From assembly GCF_030272615.1 (NCBI RefSeq), contig NC_081410.1:254125533-254189532 (forward strand): a DNA stretch of 64,000 nt, written 5' to 3'. Positions 22,570-34,622 of this stretch are shown here, in pieces. How positions within the stretch are numbered: position 1 is the stretch's first letter; every line of letters starts with the position of its first letter. The stretch is from Cryptomeria japonica (Eukaryota; Streptophyta; Pinopsida; Cupressales; Cupressaceae). The notes under the pieces were generated by a model. That model did no database searches, was not told where the DNA came from, and saw nothing but the letters and a program-made list of their open reading frames with translations. The position numbers and the translations under genes were made by a program.

Positions 22570-24837
22570 ATGGTCACAACTCGATCTCAAAAGAAAAAGA
22601 TGGCTAAACAACAATATGGTATGCTAGACATTAGTGTCCTATATCAAGATCCTACACAAAGTGTGCAACCTAGAAATCAAGATCAAACCCAAGACCCTAA
22701 TATGGTTAACCAAGATGAACTCTCTCTGGAAGTGCAAACTTTCCTAGCAAACTCTTATAACCAAGAGATGATTGAAAAATTTATCCAACACAATCCTACT
22801 ACACTTCTAAAGACCCTCCTTGAAAATGGAGCTCAACTTCCACCTAATTTTGATAAATCCACTCTTGGTCAACAACCACAAGGAGATCTCGCTCCCACAT
22901 AGAATGCTACACCTGTCATTCAAAATCAATCAATTACGGCCCCGCCCATCATTCAAACCCAATCAATAACACCCATGGCACCTCCTCCCGTGGTCTCCAT
23001 TCCACCTTCTTCCTCCTTACCACCTATACCACTATCAAATCTGATCTCATCTATTCTCCAACACGCCTCTATACCATCTTCTTCTACTCAACCATATATT
23101 TCTATTCCACAAGCTTCACTTCCTATCAACAATGTCGCTAACCTCATTCAGGCCGCACTTAATCTCATCACAACAGTTTATGGGCTGCAACCAACCATCA
23201 CTCAAGCCCCTATAACATCGATCATCACATCTCACATTCTCGCTTCCTCATCATATCAATACATTAGTGGTGGTACACCTTCCATAACTCATCCAATTCT
23301 AGGGGCGAATGCAATCCATCATTTCCAAAATCCACAACAAGACCTCATTAAAGAAATCGAGGACATGAAAAACATCATCAGAGACATGAAAGAAGGGACT
23401 AATAAGAGGAAACTGTACTCATTTGAGGAATTTTGTCCTTGTCCTTATGATCCGTCTATATCAGTTGCACCCTACCCCCTAGGGTTTGAGATACCTAAAT
23501 TCACCAAGCATGAAGGCAAAGGGGACCCTCGCGACCATGTTCGGTAATTTCACATCCTATTCCAAGAAATCTCCTATAGTGACCTATACCTTCGAAGGCT
23601 CTTCCCTAAGAGTCTCACAGGAGATTCCTTGGCATGGTTCTCATCCTTACCACTAGGTTCAATTATCTCCTTTCTAGACTTGGCATAAAATTTTGTGGCT
23701 CACTATGCCTACAACATGGCTAATGATGTTTCCATGATGGACCTATGTAACACAAAGAAAAGGCCCAAAGAGACTTTTGCCAAATTGTTGCAAATATGGC
23801 AACATCTCATCAAGAAATTCCAATGGAACATGCCAGAACAACACCAAATTAAATTATTTCAAAAGAACCTGGTGCCCAACCTTTGAAGACCTCTGACATC
23901 TCAATGTATTAAATCTTTCCAAAAATTGACTGATAAGGGTCTAGCCCGTGAACGTGTCTTGTTAGAGGAAGGAACCTTGAAACACTACCAAAGATCAACT
24001 CAAAATTATTCCTCTTATCATAATGATAAACCAAAATTTTGGTCCAAGAAAAAGAATGTAGTTAATGATGATGTAACTGAGGCAAAACGGGTCCAGATCG
24101 TGGCCGCTTCTCTAAAACTCACCACAACTAATCATCAATTCAATAATAAAAACAATCACAATCAATCCCAAAAGCCTCACAACAATGTCTCAATCCAGGG
24201 GCGACCACCTCGATCCAATAACAGGACTCCAAGAGACTTCACTCCTCTTGCTAAGCCTATTGAAGTGGTGTTTCAAAAGCATGTTCAAGTAGGAGTAGTG
24301 GTTTTCCCGATCACTCGCCCGTTTGATCCCAATCAACCTAAACCTAGGTGGTATAATGAGAATGAATATTGTGAGTATCATCATGTCAAGGGACATGATA
24401 CATGAAAATGCATGAAGCTTAAAATCTACATACAAGACCTCATTGATAGGGGTGAAATTGAGGTAGCAAATTCAAAACCTGGTAATAACAATGAAAAACT
24501 CAAAATGTACTAGGAACATTTCCTGAAACATGATAAGGGAAAAGGATCATCATCTAATGCAGTGAATTATGACTACACTAATCACATAACCAGCTTTGAA
24601 TCTTTAGTAGGTCACATTGAGCCTGCAAACAATCATGTAAATGTCATAACTATCCAATGAGTTAATCCTCCCCCTTCCCAAAGCAGACCTAATCCTACTA
24701 GGATAGTCATTCAAGGTGCTACACCCTCCACCACCTACTCCTAGAATGACTACAATGTAACCATGCGCTGAGGTAAAGTCACCTTCTAAGGAGCTCCTAC
24801 CCCACCAAACCCTCCACCCATGTCTTCCACCCATTGA
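22570..24837 (+). pseudogene. gag: Gag of Tat element
   Basis: The frame starts ATG at 22570 (MVTTRSQKKK) and stays in one frame to the protease, interrupted by about a dozen stops (for example TAG at 22900, TAA near 23548). A proline/serine/isoleucine-rich spacer (22975-23260) leads to the gypsy gag core at about 23400-23900, with FEEFCPCPYDP, PKFTKHEGKGDPRDHV and a GDSLAWFSSLP segment. A basic, asparagine-rich tail holds a Tat-style knuckle CEYHHVKGHDT...KC (about 24367-24412), with a stop inside it. Gag would form the particle and bind RNA. Many stops are one C-to-T or G-to-A change from Q, R or W codons. Confidence 0.75.
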
Positions 24838-25059
24838 TATGACCTCCTTGACCAACTTGGGAAGACCCCCGCATAGATCTCCATTTTATAACTTCTCAAG
24901 ACTTCCCCTATCCATAAAGAAATTTTGGAACAAGCCCTCCTTGAGCCTCACATTCCTGATAATATCAATGCTACCTAATTCCAAGCTCTCATTGAAAACC
25001 TTTCTCCCCAGCAACACCTTGTATTCACTTCCAATGATGCTCCTACAGATGAAGACCAT

Positions 25060-25622
25060 AATAAACCTTTGCACATTGAAGCCCTTATCTAGAAGCAAAA
25101 GGTCAAATGTATCCTGATAGATGGTGGATCCATACTCAATCTGTGTACATACAAGTTAATAAAATAATTGGGACTTTTTGAGGACCTGATAGACACATCA
25201 AGAAGGATCACAATAAAAGAATATGATGATGCATAAAGAGTTTCAAAGGGCATGATCACCTTACCTCTTCAAGTGGGCCCTATCACAATTGAAACCCCTT
25301 ACCAAGTAATAGATCTTGATCTCCCTACAACATTCTCCTCGGTCGGCCATGGATTCACTCCTTGCAAGCTGTACCCTCCACTTATCACCAATGCATCAAA
25401 TTCCCCTTCAATGGAAGAGAGATCACTATCAAAGGTGATCCACAACCTTTTCAATATTGCAAGCTCTTAGAGGGGAAACATCCATATCATTTCCCACTAA
25501 ATAGACCCTCGCCAACTCCTCCATCTAACACATCAAATGTTGCCTCCACCTCATCTCAACCAGACACACAATTCAAGATCTTGGATAATGTTTGTGGAGA
25601 ATACAAATTGGAGGATGTCTAA
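25060..25622 (+). pseudogene. pol: Aspartic protease of Tat element
   Basis: The catalytic motif reads ILIDGGS with the aspartate at 25120-25122; the DGG form in place of DSG/DTG is common in this lineage. The pocket-closing segment after the motif (LCTYKLIK then LG) is present but has a stop. A one-base deletion near 25325 shifts frame: the expected hydrophobic-GRPW segment is read in the second frame from about 25330. The domain would have cut the polyprotein. It is fused in frame with Gag, with no separate start. Confidence 0.7.
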
Positions 25623-25832
25623 TTAATAGGCAACCTCCCCCTATCTCCTAAGTCATTTGGCAAACCAAAAGAGCTTAAAAAAGATAAAAAACTGGTCATA
25701 CAATGCAAAGATACCACCTTCCAGCAATGGGGCCCACTTGATGAGGAGAGCCTCGACACAGATGTCTCTTCATGGTTGTACCAGGAAGAAGGTGACGATC
25801 CAATAAAAATATCTAAAAAAATGTATCCAAAA

Positions 25833-25910
25833 GCATCATCTATAGTTGAAAAAATGGGTTACAAAGGACACGGCTTGGGACTAGAGGAGAAAGGAAGAAA
25901 AGCACCCATA
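25833..25910 (+). pseudogene. G-patch domain in the Tat polyprotein
   Basis: Between protease and reverse transcriptase lies KMGYKGHGLGLEEKGRKAPI, preceded by ASSIVE. The glycine spacing (MGYKGHGLG...G) and the hydrophobic start fit a G-patch, a short RNA-binding or helicase-activating motif known in splicing factors and in some retroelements next to the protease. This segment has no internal stop. Its role here is inference. Confidence 0.6.
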
Positions 25911-26715
25911 AATCCTATCTCCTACAAGTACAACAGAGGCCTGGGGTACACCCCATTGCCTAAGATTACTATCGCTAGTGCCCCTTCAAGTCCTTCCTTG
26001 GATATCGAAAGCCTGACGAAGAGGAGTTCCATGAAATGCCTTATGAATATGAAAAACGATATCTTCTTTGACACTCACATCAATGCCATCACCCCCACAA
26101 CCTCTCCCATTTCACACGAGCTACATCTTGTCCATCCTAAACTCATAAATTGGGGCCAATGAGACAAATCCACTTTAGATATCTGCGTCGATGATAATGC
26201 TCTCATTACTCTCCTGACTATGAAAAACTTGGAAGACTGCAACCGAGTAGACAGTATTCAACTACATGAAAAGGGATACTTTGGTAGTTAGGTCAATGCC
26301 CTTAGCCACAAAAAAGATAATCAAAACAAAAAAAATGATTCCCTAGATGAAAACCTCTCCGAGGCACCTTTGGATGAGCAAAAAGTAAAAACAAAGGGCG
26401 TATCCAAAAGTGAAAACCTGAAAAAGGCACTTGACAATGAGGGACTTGACCTCCCTACCATTAGTTACCTTCCTCAAGACAGGTCAAATCTACTGATAGA
26501 AGAAACAGACAGTATCAACTTGGGCACTGAAGACATTCCAAAAAATGTGCTCGTTGCCAAGTCCCTCATAGAAAAAGAGAAACAAGACCTCATAAATTTC
26601 CTTATAGAGGTAAAAATCAATTTTACATGGTCCTATGCTGATATGCCAGGTTTAGATTCTGACTTGGTGGTTCATAATCTCGCTGTCTGCCCAAATGCAA
26701 AACCTATGAAATAGA

Positions 26716-27297
26716 AGTTGCGCAAAATGCATCCGCATATTGCACTCCTAGTCAAGGAAAAAATCCAAAAAATGTTGGATGCAGAATTCATCAAACCAAT
26801 AGACTATGCTAAATGGGTCTTCAACATTGTACCTATCAGAAAACCCGTTGGGGGCATCCGTATCTGTACTGATTTCTGAGATCTAAATAAGGCTTGTCCT
26901 AAAGATGATTTCCTGCTCCCCAACATAGATATGATTGTGGACCTTATAGCAGGGCATGAGATGCCAACACTTATCTATGGATTCTCTAGATATAATCAAA
27001 TCAAGATTGCAGATGAAGATCAACATAAAACTTCATTCACAACACCATGGGGGACTTTCTGTTATTGGGTCATGCCTTTTGGCCTCAAAAATGCTGGAGC
27101 CACATATCATCATGCCATGACAACAATTTTTCATGACCTCTTGCATAAAATTATGGAGGACTATGTGGTTGATCTGCTAAGCAAATCAAAGATGAGACAT
27201 GAACACATCCCTATCTTAAAGCAAATCTTTGAAAGATTGGAAAAATACAAATTGCGCCTAAATCCTAAGAAGTGTGTTTTTTGGGGTTACATCGGGA
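26716..27297 (+). pseudogene. pol: Reverse transcriptase of Tat element, catalytic residues lost
   Basis: Recognisable motifs are LRKMHPHI, RKPVGGIRICTDF (followed by TGA where an arginine codon is expected), KDDFLLPNID, TSFTTPWGTFCY, MPFGLKNAGATY and LRLNPKKC. The first catalytic aspartate, expected before GFSxYNQI, is tyrosine (26976-26978). The YxDD box reads YVVD (27162-27173), so a second aspartate is valine. A frameshift in a T/G run near 27287 separates the end of the domain. This copy could not have polymerised DNA in its present form. Confidence 0.85.
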
Positions 27298-28038
27298 AAA
27301 CTATTAGGTTTCATTTTTTCCCATAGAGGCATCAAGGTCGATCTTGCAAAGGTAAAAGCCAACATGGAAATGCCTCCACCGAAAACTCTTAGACAACTGT
27401 GCAGCCTCCAAGGAAAAGTCCAATCTGTTAGACGTTTTATTTCACAACTGGCAGATAAGTGTCATCCATTTTCACACCTATTGCGCAAAGACACAAAATT
27501 CAAATGGGACTGCTTGTGTCAAAAGGCCTTTGAAAAACTAAAATAATATCTGGCATCACCTCCAGTGCTTATGCCTCCTACTCCTAGAAAACCTCTTATT
27601 TTGTACATATGTGCTACCGCAGTAGCATTGGGGGAATTGCTGGCACAAACAAATGATCAAGGGAAGGAACATGCCATCTACTACATCAGTCAAACACTAG
27701 TAGGGTATGAAATCAATTATACCCCCATTGAAAGAGCATGCCTTGCATTGGTGTTTAGCACACAAAAACTCCAACACTATATGCTTAACAACAAAACAAA
27801 ACTGATTGCTAAGATTGACCCGCTTAAATATCTCTTGTCAAAAGCTACCCTCACTGGCAGAACTAATAAATGGGTCATGCTCTTAAGTGAGTTTGACATT
27901 GAATATGTAGATAGAAAAGCAATCAAGGGACAAGTCATTGTAGACCAGTTGGCTGATGCTCCACTTCTAGGTGACCATCCTATTCTCACAGAATTACCAG
28001 ATGGATTCATTATGATTGTCACCACATCCTTCACATAG
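27274..28038 (+). pseudogene. pol: RT connection and first RNase H of Tat element
   Basis: After the frameshift the frame reads FGVTSGKLLGFI, then a connection segment with FISQLADKCHPF. The RNase H-like domain follows from about 27565 with LYICATAVALGELLAQ, HAIYYISQTLVGYEINYTP, ERACLALVFSTQKLQHYM and DIEYVDRKAIKGQ. The domain keeps its fold motifs, but the usual first aspartate is not evident, which is typical of this degenerate RNase H in Tat elements. It ends at TAG 28036-28038, directly before the second RNase H. Confidence 0.75.
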
Positions 28039-28440
28039 AAATTGTACTTTGATGGCTCTTACACCCAAAATGGATCGGGGACAGGAATACTAATGATCAC
28101 ACCTCAAGGAGATGACATCCCAAAGTCATACAAGATAGCTTTTGCATGTACCAATAACATCACAGAATATGAGGCACTCATTAAAGGGTTACACTTGGCT
28201 ATCTAGTGGAATATAAGGGAATTACATGTCTATGGTGATTCCCAACTTGTCATAAAACAAGTCAATGATGAATACCAAACAAAGGATGACAAACTCCTCC
28301 CCTATCGTAGCATGGTTGGAGATCTTAAATAACACTTCACAATAATCAAGTTTGATCAAGTCCTGCGAACAAACAATAGAGTTGCAGATGCAATGGCCAC
28401 CATTGGCTCCCTCCTTCAGATGCCAACACATAGTCAGAAG
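28039..28440 (+). pseudogene. pol: Second (archaeal-type) RNase H, Tat-lineage marker
   Basis: Starts LYFDGSYTQNGSGTGIL (aspartate codon at 28051), then NITEYEALIKGLHLAI with the expected glutamate, LHVYGDSQLVIKQV with the second aspartate, and NRVADAMAT near the end. This is the extra ribonuclease H acquired by Tat-group gypsy elements, and it is the strongest single reason for the lineage call. Stops occur at about 28206 (TAG) and 28330 (TAA); the catalytic residues themselves look intact. Confidence 0.8.
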
Positions 28441-29787
28441 TGTGAGTTCTTGGTCGAGCAACTATTTATACCAACATATGACCTACCGGAGTCTGAAATG
28501 GTGTGTGTACTTGTTGGTCCCGAGTCCCCCTGGTATCAAGAAACCTTTTCTTTCCTAAAAGACAACACCATTCCCCCACACCTCACCAAAACCCAACAAC
28601 AAACCTTCATTTGCCGATGTGCTCGTTACACTATCCTTGGAGATACCCTATTTAGAAGGCATTTTGATGGTTCCCTCCTAAGGTGTTTAGATAAACAAGA
28701 GGTGGAATGGGCATTACATGAAGTACATGAAGGCATCTATGGGGCACACTCAAGTGGGCTCACCTTGGCTAAGAAGCTTTTGAGAATAGGATATTATTGG
28801 CCTAAGATGGAAGTAGATTCATATAACTATGTGAAGAAATGCAACCCTTGCCAACAACATGGCGACAAGATTCATGCGCCATCATAGGAATTGCAGTCAT
28901 TCATTACACCCTGGCCCTTCTCACAATGGGGGCTCGATTTCATTGGGAAAATCCACCCCTCATCCTCCAACAGGCATAAATTCATTATCACCACTATCGA
29001 GTACTTCACTAAGTGGGTAGAGGCTATCCCTCTTACTTTTACCACTGGAAAGAAGATATCCAAATTCATCCCGAACTACTTGATCTGTCGATATGGCATT
29101 CCAAAAGTTATCATTAGAGATAATGGTAGACAATTTAAAAACCAAGATGTCAAAGAACTCTACCAGAAATTCAACATCCAACATCGCTTCTCCACCCCAT
29201 ATTACCTCCAAGGCAATGGTCAAGCTGAGGCTTCTAATAAAACCCTAATCAAAATCCTCAAAAGGATAGTCAATGAAGTTGTTCATGATTGGCACCTCCA
29301 ACTCCATCCTTCTTTGTGGGCCTACTGTACCTCCATCCGCACACCTACAAATGCCACCCCTTATTCCCTTGTCTTTGGCTCCGAAGCTGTACTCCCCCTT
29401 GAGATCGAGATCCCCTCTCTAAGGGAATCACTACAAAATATCCTACTAGAGGAAGAATACAGAATTGTACGCTTACAAAAATGAGAATTGTTAGATGAAA
29501 GGTGCCTTAAGGCCTTGAACCATCTTTGAGTATATCAAAACCATCTGCGCATGAGCTATCACAAGAAGGTCAGAACCCGAGAATTCCAAATTGGTGATCT
29601 TGTCCTCATGGAGAATCAAAAAAACCTTCAAGAGAGAGAAAAGAAAGGCAAGTTCAAGCCTAATTGGCTTGGGCCATATGTAATCACAGTGAAATATGGA
29701 TTAGGAGCTTATCAGTTGGCTACTCCTGAAGGTGATCCTTTGGATGATCCAATAAATATCATGCACCTCAAAAGATTTTATGCCTAG
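28441..29787 (+). pseudogene. pol: Integrase of Tat element
   Basis: The zinc-binding N-terminal domain shows HEVHEGIYGAHSSG and CNPCQQHG (about 28715-28865). The core has catalytic D in WGLDFIG (28936), D in RDNGRQF (29119) and E in GQAEASNK (29227), 35 residues between the last two. The C-terminal domain (29551-29787) has the FKPNWLGPYVITVKYG segment and ends INIMHLKRFYA with TAG. No chromodomain is seen, in line with Tat rather than chromovirus. Stops are at about 28887, 29482 and 29528. Confidence 0.85.
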
Positions 29788-31479
29788 TCCTCATAAGGTC
29801 TTAAATTGTTAAAAAATATCAAAAAAATAAAAAAAATACATAAAAATAAGAAAAAGATCCCGAAAAAATTGTCACTCTGGTGAAAACCTAGCAAACAGGC
29901 GCCTTGTGAAAAAAAAAAACAAAAAAACAAAAACCCAATTCGTCCATCAGTGAAAACCACTTTGTGGCACTATGGACAAGTACCTTGGTGAAAACCTCCA
30001 TGCAGGCGCCAAGGTAAATAAAACCGGATCCATTGTCTATCAGGTCGGTTCTCCAAATCACCCTCCCATCCAATCCACCCATCCCAACATTCCTCCCCTT
30101 CCACCTTTGAGCAAATCATGCTTATGATGATGAGTCTTCACCTAAATCACGAATAAGGAATATCCCATCAATTGAGCTTGTGTGCCTCTGTGTGAGCTTC
30201 ATGAAGTCTTTAGAACAATCCTAAGTCCACAAGTTAATCTTCAAGGCCATATGATCACTTTCCCAATCCACAAAAGTCCACCCCCTTTTCCCTAGGGATG
30301 AATCCTTCCCTCGCTTGACAACTTAATCCTCTATCCTAATCCTACTCTTGGCAAGAGGTATTAGTTGGTCATGAGTGAATGACTTGTTTGATTTCTTGGA
30401 TTTTGTTTAAATACATATTTTTTCCCTATGACTACATCCATTTACGACTACCCGGATTTTTAATATCTAGGTATGTTTACAATAGGTGCATACTGGGGCA
30501 TATTTTCATAACATGGCATATTTTGGATCTCTCTTGTATAAATCGGCAACTTGGTACTAATGTTTATCAACACTTACCCTCTCATGTACAAGAGGTATCG
30601 GTGTGTTTGAGGGTTTCCTTGCATGTACCCACAACTTTGTATTAGTGTTTCTCAACACTTACATAGCTTTGTGTAAGGAATTCCCATTTGACTGTGAGTC
30701 AGTCCACACCTTGGGTTTCTCATGGTATCTTGATTCCTATAATCAGTGGTGCAAGTCACCCGGGGAAATATCAAACTAGGTTGGCTCTCCACATTTTTGT
30801 GCACAACTTTCACCATCATTCTATAAAGTCCTAATCTAAAATGGAGTCCTCAATTTACCCCATTCCCCGTCTATTCCATATTCTTCTATTTTCTAGCCAA
30901 AGATCATTATGTTATTATGGGCATATTCCCTCTTTGCAATATTCATTCACTTTATCCGTGTAGGTTAGATTATTCATATAGATTGCATTCTCATTTTATC
31001 ACACTACTCATTTAGATTGACATTTTTTCCACAAACATTTAACACATAGGTTGCACTTAGATTTCATTACATGCATCATTTATAAATAAATGACATTAAT
31101 TCATCCACGTATATTACATTACATTACTCATTTATTTTAATCACATCATTATATCATGACATTACATTTATTCCTCATATAGATTGTATCATAAATTATT
31201 TACATGTACATATCCATCATACATTTGCATACGCAACATATATACACATCAAAAAGCATGATTAGTCATCCTGCATCCAAAATGTGTCAGCAACATATCA
31301 TAAGCATACATATACAAGTATCCACACCGCATCACAAATAGATCAGCACAACATATCCATAATTGTATCCATACATCACATCATAAGAAAAATAAATAGA
31401 ACCATCACAATAAAAAGTAGACACATCACCCATCATCACAAAATCATATATATATATATATATATAAAGAGATGAATAT
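29788..31479 (+). other. 3' spacer of Tat element with GTGAAAACC repeats
   Basis: Directly after the polyprotein the phrase GTGAAAACC recurs (29879, about 29952, about 29990), with CAGGCGCC following two of the copies. This short-repeat zone is familiar from Tat-type 3' regions. The rest is AT-rich and non-coding, ending with a (TA)n run at 31446-31466 beside the antisense ORF. Confidence 0.6.
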
Positions 31480-33640
31480 GTCTGTCATAATACAATGATT
31501 GCCCCGAAGGGTCAAAATATGATACACAAGAAAAAAATGGAGTTAACTCTCCCCTCCTGTCTCCCACCCCCCCTGCTGTACCTCCTCCACCTGAGCCTCT
31601 TGCCTCCCCTCCTTTCGGTGGCCTAAAACCCACCGATCCACTTGTGTGCTGACTCTGTGATGACTTGCTGACTCTGGGTCATGTGAGATCGCACACTTTC
31701 AGTGGATGAGGTTTCTCACTGTGCTGCAAGTACTACTCCATGATATAATCCCCTATAATACTCTGCCTCTTGAGCTGCCCTCTCTGCCCTATCCCACTGC
31801 TGCATAATATCAACATATATCCGCCCAAGCCCTGCAGGAACCAACACCTAGCGGGCTACATCCCTCTCCCCCCAAAGCCATGTCACATCCACCTCTGCCC
31901 TCTGTTCTCTGGCCTGGAGCCCCTCTAGCTTGACATCCTGCTGACAAAAGACATCCTGAAGACCTACTATAGCTATCCTTGTTCGGGCCTCCTCTAGCAT
32001 CCTCTCTGACTCCTCCCTCTCCTGCCTTAGGGCATCCACCTCTATCCTTGCTGTATGGAGGCTCTCCATCAAGTATGTTATCTCTCACATCAACCACTCC
32101 ACCTCTGCCTCCAGACTCTCCCTACCAGCTCTCTCTATTTGTAGCTCATCCTCAAGAGAATAGAGCATCCCTCGAGTAGTATCTCATTTCTGGTGCACTT
32201 TGTCAAAGTTAGCTTGTGATAACCCTCCCCTCTCCTCCACCTGTACCTCAGGAGCATCCATAGGTACAACATCCTCTCCCCTATCACCCATGGCCTCTAC
32301 GACCTCTCCTACTAGTGCATCCTCTCCCTCTCCCTCTCCCTCCTCCATACCACCCTAATTCTCCTCTACTGACCACTAGCACCACGCCCTGCACCAATCA
32401 CAACTCTCTCCCTTGGGCCATCATCCTCACCACCAACTACCTAGTCTACGGTTGGTTGTAGTTCATCATCCTCCAAAACCCCAAGAATGGTAAGACATAC
32501 TAGCAAGTACCCCTCCCACTAACTCTTGTATCCTACTGTCATCCCGGGATCCTCACCTGCCCCCATCCGCTCAAATGAGATGCTGTCTGAAAACTGGTCC
32601 TGCCCTCCAAGGGACTCACCGTTGGGCCCCAATATCTCACCTCTCATGTAATCCAAGGATAAACTGGGATGTCCCCCACTATATCCTAAACCTATCCAAG
32701 CTGTCGAGCCACTCTGAATGATGCATAATACTCCTTAATGTACACCGACCTACCAAACATCCACATCTCTACATCAGCCCAGTGCAGCTGCCAATCACCC
32801 ATCCATCTCACACACCCCAAAAATGACCTCCATGTAAACTGCATAAGCTCATTCAGAATCCACTACCAAAACCATACAAACCCTATTTGCGTATAATGCA
32901 ATAGCCCCCTATATCTATCCACATATGGCTGTCGAGCCTGCTTGTCCTATACACCTAGTGGCTGAGTAACTACAATGTGCTCCCAAGCCCAGATGTGAAG
33001 AAGTGTCACTCCTATAGATAAACTGGCATACCCCCTATACACCACCAAATGCATATCATGGTACAAGTGAGCTAGCATCACTTCTCCCCACACATACTAC
33101 TAGTCATCATGAACCATAAAATAAAGGCACCTGCTCCATCCAATAGGAAATCCATGCCCACTTAGATCAAGTATGATCCACCTGCTCAAAAATCCACAAA
33201 TCACTAGTACCAACCGAGGAATCTGCCGAATGCTCATCACCCTGCCCAAATGGATCCTACTCCTGTCCAGCATCGGTGGGGTCTCATACTCACAAACCTC
33301 CCACAGATAAAAATCCGCTACATCCAAGTGGTACTCTGAGATAACACCATGAACGGGGATGTTCAAGATCCTCCATACATCCAAAAGGGTCACTGTCGCC
33401 TCGCCAATAGGAAGATGGAAGGTGTTATATCGACTGTCCCACCTCTCAACTAAAGCTGTCATCATCGCAATATGAGCCCGTGTCCTCGACCACCTGCCCA
33501 CATAGTCCAATCATAGAGCAGCTAGCACCTCCAACTCATCATGCCCCAACTCCCAAAATAAACTCATCGTAGCAGACCAATGCTCCCTTGAAGCCAATGG
33601 ACCCATCTCCGCCTGCATCCACTAAACAAATTCTTATTTT
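31480..33640 (-). pseudogene. Antisense ORF with plant mobile domain inside Tat element
   Basis: On the strand opposite to gag-pol, a frame of about 700 codons with a dozen or so stops. From 33510 it reads TALVERWDSRYNTFHLPIGE, then VTLLDVWRILNIPVHG and GHGFPIGW, then about 33000-32971 LHIWAWEHI; these are plant mobile domain (PMD) motifs. Downstream come an acidic region (GEGEGEDALVGE near 32330) and a coiled-coil segment (EVDALRQEREESERMLEEAR, about 32045-31985). PMD proteins are found in plant DNA transposons and in host genes. Extra ORFs with a DNA-transposon-type domain have been described in Tat elements. The role in the retroelement is unknown. Confidence 0.75.
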
Positions 33641-34607
33641 CATGTCCACAAGTCCTCATTTACCCTCTGGAAACAACCATACCCTCATCTTATCCCAAAA
33701 ATTCTAAAAATAAACCTAACCCTCCCCCTCCAAAGCACACGCGCTGATTTATCGAGTGCTCGTGCCAAAACCGTGGTGCTTGCACTATTCTGTAGGTACT
33801 TGTGCTAACAGATAAAACCTACCATCCCCGGCCCTCCCTACAGCCTCCATCAATGTGAGCGCCCATGCAGTAGCGTGAGTGCCCGCGAAAACCCTTGAAT
33901 GCCCACGTTGATGCACGAGTGCCCATGTCAAAGCATGCATGGCCACGCTAAAATACGGGCACCCGCATTGAGACATGGGCACCCGCGCTAAGCATCCCCC
34001 CATCCCCCAAAAACCTACTTTACCTAACCCCTCCCAACAAGCACCCATGCTATTCACTAGCACTCACACTAACCAATGGATGCGCACACTGAAACAACGA
34101 TCAGTGCGTGCACTTCACTAGCTCTATGCCCTAAATTTAGCCCTAATTCTACCCCTACCCTAAAAATTCCAAAAGAGGGAATGCTCCTACATACCAATGG
34201 TCCATAGCTAGTGGGTCTGTCGAACCATCAGATCTTCTTGGCATGATGATCATGGGTATGAATGCGATCCATCTCTCCCTCTCTTCTTCTATTCTCTGAG
34301 TGGCTCCAAGGCTTGTGTGTAACAATGAATCCTCATTGGGCCCTTTGTGGCTTGTATGGGCCCCCATGAGGGCCCATTTCCTTTGCGGTCTCACATCTTC
34401 TATTCTATCTTCTAGACTTTCTACATCTACTTCCTATTTCTTTCTCACTTATCTCCTCCACTCAAATTCTTTCTTCATTTTCGAGAATTTTTTTCGTCAA
34501 TTTTTTCGACAAAATTCTTGAGGGGGCATACACCTCGCACACTTTACACTGGGGCATCTATCTCTTCTTCTTCTATCTTCTACCCATTGCCAAATTTGCC
34601 ATTGCGT
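33641..34607 (+). other. 3' region of Tat element with GC-rich degenerate repeats
   Basis: 33720-34110 holds a run of phrases like GAGTGCCCGCG, GAGTGCCCATG and GGGCACCCGC, about 20-25 bp apart, much richer in CpG than the surroundings. They resemble the leader minisatellite at 19990-20620 in style. No gene is supported. Confidence 0.55.
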
Positions 34608-34622
34608 AAAAGAGGGGCAAAA
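34608..34622 (+). other. Polypurine tract of Tat element
   Basis: AAAAGAGGGGCAAAA directly precedes the 3' LTR. The same block, reversed, sits beside the LTR of the second Tat element at 62622-62636. Confidence 0.8.

Noticed and set aside
24190-29223. Minus-strand frames opposite the Tat polyprotein (24190-24435, 24604-24855, 27777-28034, 28960-29223)
   Set aside because: They lie wholly opposite recognisable gag, RNase H and integrase domains and show no domain of their own.
22570-29787. Endogenous pararetrovirus (caulimovirid) instead of a retrotransposon
   Set aside because: An integrase with a D,D35E core, paired LTRs, a target duplication and a polypurine tract show an LTR retrotransposon; no movement protein or virion-associated gene is seen.
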